64,000 nt of DNA. Origin: Undaria pinnatifida. Lineage: Eukaryota; Sar; Phaeophyceae; Laminariales; Alariaceae. The notes beneath the pieces are model-generated. The model was not told the DNA's origin and did no database searches. It saw only the letters and a program-made list of their open reading frames with translations. The translations under genes and the position numbers were made by a program. The stretch is from positions 15,261,129 to 15,325,128 of the forward strand of contig JABAKD010000002.1 in assembly GCA_012845835.1 (NCBI GenBank), written 5' to 3'. This document shows positions 56,291 through 64,000 of this stretch, piece by piece; the first letter of the stretch is position 1, and the number at the start of each line of letters is the position of its first letter.

Positions 56291-56714
56291 AAGTACCAAG
56301 TACAATATTAATACTAACTTTGCTCGAGTAGGAGTTGGGTCGGAACACATATTATACTAGTAATAGTGTTAAAACCGTCGAGCGTCACAATCCAAGGCCA
56401 ACCCAACCCACAAACAATCATAAATTACAGTAGAGATTGGAAATATGCTTTCCTCGCACCATTTCTTTTTATTCCTAACCTAACGTTTTGGCGAGTTGGT
56501 TGGCCTTGTTCTTGGCTTTTTGAAGTTTTTAATCGTGAATCGTGTTATTACATTATTTTAGTTCCTACCCGAAATAATTTGGAAAGCGCAAACAAGTAAT
56601 CTTGATTGACAGTGTAAGCGACAGTGTAAGCTCTTTGGTTTGGTGGGGGATCCAGGATGAACGACCAAAAGTGCAAACCAAAAGTGCGGCCTGATCATCC
56701 GTGCATTCATATAA

Positions 56715-56757
56715 TAGCAAGTGCTTAATAGCAAGTGCTTAATAGCAAGTGCTTGCA
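56715..56757 (+). repeat. 15-bp repeat AATAGCAAGTGCTT, three units
   Basis: Three adjacent units, followed by GCAGCTTGCAAC. Confidence 0.9.
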
Positions 56758-57011
56758 GCTTGCAACAGTACAACTACCACCATGCTCCGCGTGTGACGCA
56801 CATCGCAAAATGTTCTCAAATTCAACGTTGCGCTTCGGACACGGCGCCTATCTCGGTAGCCACTAGTCCGGACTGCTTGGTTTGGCCGACGTTGTAATCA
56901 TCGTCAGTCATCATAATGATCGTCAAAAATCGTGATAATCGTCGTTCATTTTGATGCGTTTCCCCCTCTTTGTCCCCCTTGCAGCGTTTATGGCTTTGTT
57001 GTTGGTGTTAA

Positions 57012-57193
57012 TCCGTTATGATGTTATGATGGTATGATGTTATGATAGGTATGATGTTATGATAGGTATGATGTTATGATAGGTATGATGTTATGATAGA
57101 TATGATGTTATGATAGGTATGATGTTATGATAGGTATGGTGTTATGATAGGTATGATGTTATGATAGGTATGATGTTATGATGTTATGATAGG
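57012..57193 (+). repeat. 17-bp minisatellite TATGATGTTATGATAGG
   Basis: About ten units. The word is similar to, but distinct from, the TATGATATAG array. Confidence 0.95.
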
Positions 57194-58267
57194 GCCTTAC
57201 TTACTCTACAGGGGGAAAAATTTCGAAACAAAGTCACAACTACAGTAGTGACTACAGCATGACCACAGCATGGCTGCTACATACAGCAGGACCACAACAA
57301 CAGCATGGCATGACAACTGCAGCGTGACTGCTACAGCATGATGGCATGACCACTACCGCATGACTGCTACAGACAGCATCGATCGACCGACCACCGAAAC
57401 AAGAACCCGGGCAGCTGGGGTATGTAGGGATAAAAGGGATATGAAGGGTGTGTACGGGTATGTGTGCGTATGTATGCGTATGTGTGGAGGGATATAGGGG
57501 ACGTAACCGAACTGCAACGTGAGGAGCTGAGCTGTGCCACACACCCCACGCGTGCAGCACGGCGGTGACAGTCCTCCAGTGGTATCTCGCATAGACTGCT
57601 ATACGCTCTTCGTAGCCGGTTGTGAACATCAATATCGTCGCTTTTACTATAATCAATATCGCCCCACAAGCCCCGAAGGGTTAGTCGAATGGTGCAAGCA
57701 ATGGTGTATCATATTTCCCAACTATCGACAGTCTTGACATGAAATAGTGTCCATGCCAAAGGACTTAATAGGCTTAAGAGTGAAGAAAGGGCGGTAAGTA
57801 AGCAGCCAACCAGAGAGGTAACCGCCTACCACCAACTATTGACTACAGACCAACTGCGATTCTGTTCAGTCCATGCCATTGAAAAACAAACAAGAGCTCA
57901 ACTCTGTTGCCTGATGGCTTCATGGGGGCTAACGTAGGGGTCCTGATCGTTTTAAGCGGGTTCGCTCTTTTCCCATACGTACCATATACCTGGCAAACAA
58001 CAAATGTGTAATAAAGGTACTAGGACTATGAGTCGTCGACCATGCCAGGCATTCGTACTAGTTTGCTAGGTATTACAACATACTGTAATACATTAGAAAA
58101 CATTACAGTCAGTTGCCGTGATGCCAGCTATTCGACAGCTTGGGTTTTTAGAACAGCCTGAAGGCTTTATCAATACGGTTTTCTCATGTTCTTCGAGAGT
58201 AAAATGCAGCTGAACAGCTTAAATTTAATTTGAGCTTTCGGCTATACAGGGTATGCCTCAAGCGCTT
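57194..58267. other. No supported gene
   Basis: Degenerate CATGACTGCTACAGCATGAC-like words at 57245-57380, then unique sequence with short frames only. Confidence 0.4.
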
Positions 58268-58325
58268 CAGCGGGTTCCCCAGGAGGCGCCAATGGTGGGT
58301 AGGTACCCCGTCGGCGCCTCCCGCG
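58268..58325. repeat. Inverted repeat GGAGGCGCC / GGCGCCTCC
   Basis: A 9-bp perfect stem with a ~24-base spacer, extended by GGTTCCCC and GGGGCCCC-like flanks. Confidence 0.7.
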
Positions 58326-58433
58326 GGGCCCCCTTTGTTACAGGGGGGGTAGACATTTGCTGCTTGCCTTAGTCATTTGACCATTGACCATGCATCCCTT
58401 TCCAGACGGAGCACCGTTCCTACTTCTAAGGCC

Positions 58434-58435
<2 letters not shown>

Positions 58436-58470
<35 letters not shown>
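58436..58470 (+). repeat. (ATT)n microsatellite at the end of structured repeat copy 2
   Basis: About eleven units directly abutting GAGGGATTGGGG. Confidence 0.95.
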
Positions 58471-58834
58471 GAGGGATTGGGGTATCCCAGGTTCGACTCG
58501 CAACTTGCAACCACTTCTCTTCTTGTTCTTCGTAGCGTGAAGGACACGCCAGGTTGGAGCATGGTTCGACGGCGAACCAAGCGACGGTAACGATAGAAGT
58601 GCCTTGAGGCAACGAAAGGTGCTTCGCAGGCAAAACAGAGAGTCGACAGAGATTACTTGTCAGCGGGAGACGTAATTACCCGCCTCTCTGTCATCAGAAT
58701 CTACGGAGACTCCACGACCACTTTTAGTACAACAAGACACGATATTCAATACTTCTGGAACGGCTACCGTTCATACAAATCTTCACGAGAAGATCTGTCT
58801 ACGTAACGGTAGAAAATGTACCTGTGACCCATAT
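58471..58834. repeat. Structured interspersed repeat, copy 2 of 3
   Basis: About 95% like 4611-4995, same orientation. All three small hairpins at the right end are kept. Confidence 0.88.
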
Positions 58835-60342
58835 CGCCCCCCAATGTTTGAACGCTACATACTGGAGAACCCAGCACAGCTTTCGAACATTTAAAGAGGA
58901 GACAGGTTCTCAGGTTCTCTAATAAATCAGAGTATTGTGTTGTACTGTGGTAGTCACTGTGTGTATTGCACTTGTTCATTTTCTAATCATGTCATCCCCT
59001 GCGCAGTTAGAACCACGGGCTTGTATGAGCATAATCGAATTTTACTAAAGATGTCAGTCACACACTATGAACTACCAGTGGTATGTACCTTCATTCTTCA
59101 CCAGAACGGTTATCCGGTCCCGAAATGACGTACTCGACGATAAAAATCAACCTTTTATAACGGACGATAGTACCTTTGGCAATAATCAGGACATTCCTCA
59201 ACATAAACGATGTGTGTATGAGACGGTTGCCTGCAGGGCTTGGTACACACTTAATGATGAGTTTACAAATGTGCTGAACAACGATTTGCCAGAAAACGAT
59301 GCATGCAGAGTATGCAACACGGTAAACGATTGATCGATCAAGACGATAAAAGTCTGCATGACTTGACGATAGTGTGGATGTAACGATGACGGCGCAGTAT
59401 GACGGACTGCGGGTGCATGGTTAACGATAAGGTGGCATGTCTCAAGTATCGAAAAAGGCATAATCGATAGGACGGCAAGATCATGACCACGGGTCAGCGA
59501 ACGATGGTGGCTGACAAACGTAATCAGTACACAGATAAATCTGCATAATGACGAGACTTCCTGCCAGTCAATTAACGGTTGACTGTGTGCAGGTCGCACG
59601 GTAACACGGGATACGACCGGGGAATATTCCATATGTGGATTCTGTTACTTAGGAGTATACAGCTCACGCGCTCAACTGTAACTCTGTAGTCAATCCAACA
59701 CACGATTCTGACACTGGAGAATGCATTACGAATGCACCCAGGAGCCTCCAATATCTCATACAGAAAAAAAAAACGATGTTCATTAATTGATTAACCTCAC
59801 TGCGCCCAATGTATACTTCAAGTATATGCACACTGTACACAGCTACAATTTCTCAACTAACCCAACAATGACGCCCGAGTGTATACTGCTCGTATATGCA
59901 CACCCTTGCGTAACTACTGGTTGAACGCCCCCCACACTAACACTTACTACCCCAATGTGCAGTAGTGTCTCTGAACCGTGTACGTCTCTAAATCTATAGC
60001 ACTTTATTCACGAGAAAAAGGCTATCTTTTCGCGTGAGGTACTTCCACACGAAGAAACAAACGAAAACAAACATCCACTATTGGTATAAAACCAGGACCT
60101 CAGCTGTTGGGCAGCAGCAATCGAGTATCCAACCATGACTCAATACGTGGGCACTACTCCACAAAATACGCCCAAGCAACCACCGAAAAACGAAAAGGAC
60201 TCATGAGTGTTGCGGCTCATGTGTCAACGACTCACTATTGACGAACGAAACCCGGCCGGGGAAACAAAAATAGTGGGGGTGGTGCAACGATACTGATGAC
60301 TAAGGACTCCCAGAAGGACGGAGGGTGGTACTGGGGCTTGTA
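58835..60342. other. 3' flank of the gypsy pol; LTR not assigned
   Basis: AT-rich, with ACGATA/GACGAT words at 59320-59480 and an imperfect repeat GTATACT-CAAGTATATGCACAC / GTATACTGCTCGTATATGCACAC near 59810 and 59880. The element's 3' LTR probably lies here. Its 5' LTR is outside the window, so ends cannot be fixed. Confidence 0.4.
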
Positions 60343-63300
60343 TCAGGACGACTGAGCAACGACGTCTCGTTTACTCTTTGTACTTTTGGGAGGATCAAAA
60401 GCGTGTGGATCTTCAGCTAGAATCCTTGAACGATACGCTCTGATCATCTCATGGCATTGAGGCACAACGTTGACGTGTCTCCAAATGCCTAAATTGGACG
60501 GCTTATCTTTGACGAGAAAATGATACTGAAAATTCGTCAGTGAGGCTTTACCAGGCCCACGCTTGTGACCTTCGATAGCTTCAATAGTATACGGGCCGAT
60601 GTGCTCGGTAAGCACAGAGCCGTCTAGATCAGGTACCGGTAACGTAGTTCCTAGGAACAAATCATCGAGTGCGGTAAAATCCGGTACGGAACTAGACGCG
60701 TCATTATGGTATGCCTTAATACGACCTAAATGAACAGATGTTTCCGCAAGTTCACCATCTCTCGCAACACGGTAAATTACTGGTGATAACTGTGAACGCA
60801 CAGTATAGGGACCACGCCAGGGACTAATTAGTTTGGGGTTAGGTCCATCAGCAACGGTATAGGGACGGTGTACTAACACTTGGTCTCCGGGCTGATATTG
60901 CGGAATCGACAATTTCTCATTAGATTCTGACTGCTTGTCGGCACGCTCCTGTAAATTGCGACGGGCAATTTCGTACGCGAGTTGCAGATTTTCAACGGTG
61001 CGACGGGAATAATCCTGTCGGGTTCCAGAACCAGACGTACACGGGACGCCGAGAATAATGTCAACGGGTAACGAAGCTCTACGGCCGAACATTAAAAAAT
61101 GAGGGGTTTCCTCGAGCGTCTTGTTGTAGGCGGTATTATGGGCAAGCTGAATAAACGGTAACAATTCTGCCCAATTGTCGTATTTGACGTTTACGTACAT
61201 CGCCAACATATTATGCATTGTACTATGCACACGCTCTAACACTGAATTGCCTTGTGGACGATACGCTGACGTGCGCGTCTTTTTGAACCCAAATACGGAT
61301 TGCAATTCTTTAACAAGCTCGTTTTCGAACTCACACCCGAGGTCACTGTGTAAGGTTTCAGGAGCTGAGAAAACGGAGAAAACACGTTCTACAAGAACGC
61401 GAGCGATTGTGGCAGCTGTCTTGTCACTAATCGCAACTAAAACGAGAAAACGAGTCAAGTGGTCTATCACGGACATTACATACTTCGAGTTATTCGACGA
61501 CGATTTGTACTCTACTAAATCGATAGCCACACATTGAAACGGACGGGAAACAGGACGATGACCAACAGGTAATTTCGGAGGACGGTGTGACGTCTTACGG
61601 TGTTGGCATGATGAACAGCATTTAATGTGCTTTGCTACGTCTTTCGACATAGTAGGCCACCAATAACGATCTCGGATTTTATCGAACGTAGCTTTAAAAG
61701 CTAGATGACCTCCAGACGCCGGTAGGTCATGACACGAGTGGACGATTAATTTCCGTAAAGCGGTGGGCACGACGAGTTGGTCACGGAACGAACTGCGTTT
61801 GCGCAGATAACCCGGCAAATACGACCGGAATAATATTTCTTCGTTCAAAAAATAATGACTCATGCTGTTTTTGGTTTCACCATCTGGGACGGGTACGGTA
61901 ACAGGTGCTTTTACGTATTCGATATACGGACCGAACTCAGCACGTTGTTCTTCCAGTAATTTTTCTGGGTCAAGCAACGGAAACAGAGACACTGCACTAG
62001 CAAACAATTCGCTATCATTCTGTACAAGGTCTACGTCTTCGAGGTTTTGTGAAGATACTTGGAAGTCGCGAGGCCCAGGTGCACGATACGGTCTATCGCT
62101 CGGAACGTTTCGACAGATAGACGCAAGGGCTGGTTCTTGCGGTAACGGTTCTTCTTCCACTTCACCAAACAATCGAGACAGCGCGTCGGGTACTACATTT
62201 AATTTTCCCGCGACGTGTTTAACGGTGAAATCAAAGTTTTGCAACGCAATAGCCCAACGAGTAAGCATATTGGACGTATCCTGCATGTAGTATAGGTGGG
62301 TCAATGCTTGATGATCAGTGATCACCGTAAAATGTTTCCCAAATAAATACGGTCTCCAGTGAGCGAGTGTAAGTACGACTCCACAACACTCTTTCATTGA
62401 CGCAGAGTAATGGCGTTGCCCATGTTTGAATCGTTGACTAAAATACGCGATAATGTCAAGATCAGATTTCGAGTCGTCATTTTTCGACGGCTGAGCAAGA
62501 AAAGCGCCAACTCCTATCTCACTGGCATCTACATGCACAATAAATTCACGCTCATAATCAGGGAATTTCAAGACTGGGGCTGACACCAGTAAACGTTTGA
62601 TGTGAGCGAACGCGGTATCTTGCGTTTTCCCCCAGGCTTTCTTAAAGCGTGATCTAGTTGCAAACTCTTTACGGGTGAGATCAACGAGTGGTGCGGTTAC
62701 TTCGGCGAAATTCGGCACAAAACGACGCACAAAATTCATCACCCCTAAAACGGAACGAAGATCTTTGATGCAGGTGGGAGTAGGTAGCTCTTGAATAGCT
62801 TTGATACGATCTTTCCCAACTGCAACCCCTTCAGCAGAAATAACATGGCCTAAATATGCAACCGATTTAGGACCAAACGCTAGTTTAGACGGCTTCAGGG
62901 TGAGACCAGCTGCTTGCAACGCTGCAAACATGCTTTCTAACGATTTCAAATGATTTTCCCAGGTTGTGGACAAAACGCAGAGATCATCCATATAAATAAG
63001 CAACTCGGGAATATGGCCCAACGTTTTATGAGCCATTTCTGTGAAAAGCCACGGGGCATTACAAACACCAAACGGCATACGTTTATAACAGTACTTGCCA
63101 GAATTAGTGACAAATGCTGTAGTCTCGACATGATCAGGGTGAACGGGAATCTGCCAATAAGCGCTTTGGACGTCAGCGACACTGATAAATTTGGCGCCTC
63201 CGACCATGTCAATGTTATCCTCGAGATTAGCCATCGGCCAGGTCTTGCGGATAAGGTGTTTGTTGATTGTACTTCTATAATCAACACAGAAACGAGGTTG

Positions 63301-64000
63301 ACCATCCTTGCGAGCCACGATGGTGACGGGAGATCCCCATGGGCTAGAGCGCTCCTCTATTATATCATCGTTGAGCATGTCCTGAACACACTTGTTGATA
63401 ACGGCTTCAGTGCGCGGATTAGCTCTATACGGACGACGGCTCACAGGTTTGGTATGAGCGGGAAGGGGAAACGTTGCTTCGGCAGTATTGCACTTACCCA
63501 ACTCCGCTCGTGATAACGATAAGACAGGACGGTATTTTGCACATAAATCCAGGATTGCTGACTGCTGTTCAACGGTGAAAGTAGAGTCTACAAATGCTCT
63601 GGATAGTGGCGCAATAATTTCAGCACGTGCTGCTGCAATTTCGGTCGGGGTATTAGGTGTTGCTGCTACAGCATGCACATGCAGCTGAGCAGGAGACACG
63701 ACGGCAACACTCGACAATTTCCCAATCTCTAATCCTGCGTGGAGGGCAAGAGACTCGGACGATGGATTAGCTATTTGAACGGCAACTGATCCATCTGCTG
63801 CTAGCCACGTGGTGAGGGTGCGAGCTACGATAACTCGCTCAAATTCGACCGGACGATTGTCGCAAGACATCTCATTTTCCGAGAGTATGCGCGGCTCAAT
63901 AATAACTTCCGTATCTTGAAGTGGTTTGATGTCTGTAAAAGCAGTGATCACGGCACTGTGACGGGGGCGTAAATCAATACGATTGCACAATTTTACAGCG
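60343..64000 (-). mobile_element. Ty3/gypsy pol region, running off the window edge
   Basis: The frame is open over 1215 codons from 63990 to the stop at 60343-60345. RT (about residues 210-385, YMDDL 333-337), RNase H (about 480-605), integrase zinc finger (H/H with C792 and C795), DDE core (D824, D883, E919), a GPY-like module near 1061, then a chromodomain-like C-terminus (about 1131-1190: YTIEAIEGHKRG, FLVKDK, WRHVNVVPQC). The order RT-RH-IN is diagnostic of Ty3/gypsy, and the tail suggests a chromovirus-like branch. It looks whole over the visible part. Protease and gag would lie beyond 64 kb. Confidence 0.93.

Overview
The window comes from a repeat-rich eukaryotic nuclear genome. Evidence: one spliced host gene with very long GT-AG introns, tRNA-derived SINE-like repeats, an RLE-type LINE, Ty1/copia, Ty3/gypsy and tyrosine-recombinase retroelements, many microsatellites, and scattered TTAGGG-like tracts. 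A large-genome alga, perhaps a stramenopile such as a brown alga, fits best. This is inference: no rRNA, organelle or diagnostic marker gene is present.

Layout. 1-5.8 kb: a mosaic of short repeats, including a 470-bp tandem duplication, a 314-bp Mutator-type MITE with a perfect 9-bp target duplication, two tRNA-like repeat families and a structured repeat. 6.0-12.0 kb: a decayed LINE (zinc-binding cassettes, reverse transcriptase, restriction-like endonuclease) inside an array of a 10-bp TATGATATAG minisatellite that lies on both sides of it. 12.37-18.89 kb: a broken Ty1/copia element with both LTRs. 19.2-20.7 kb: a G-run-rich degenerate repeat. 22.84-28.88 kb: a young tyrosine-recombinase retroelement with direct terminal repeats about 1% diverged. 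28.95-32.9 kb: tandem repeats and no recognisable gene.

32.9-53.4 kb (minus strand): the one convincing host gene. Six exons joined at GT-AG sites with matching phases give a stop-free protein of 356 residues and seven membrane segments of the THH1/TOM1/TOM3 family. Its 1.07 kb of coding sequence is spread over about 20.5 kb. The introns hold a 529-bp inverted repeat, a 1.56-kb tandem duplication, a short LTR-type element, SINE-like copies, minisatellites and a degenerate satellite.

53.4-60.3 kb: repeats and no supported gene. 60.34-64.0 kb (minus strand): the 3' part of a Ty3/gypsy pol gene with a chromodomain-like tail, open throughout and running off the window edge.

The main candidate for something undescribed is a short palindrome. 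TATTAATA occurs about 19 times and the full CTATTAATAG six times. Three before/after comparisons (LINE RT motif, minisatellite unit, SINE copy) suggest it arises from micro-insertions at TA, possibly footprints of a TA-targeting mobile element.
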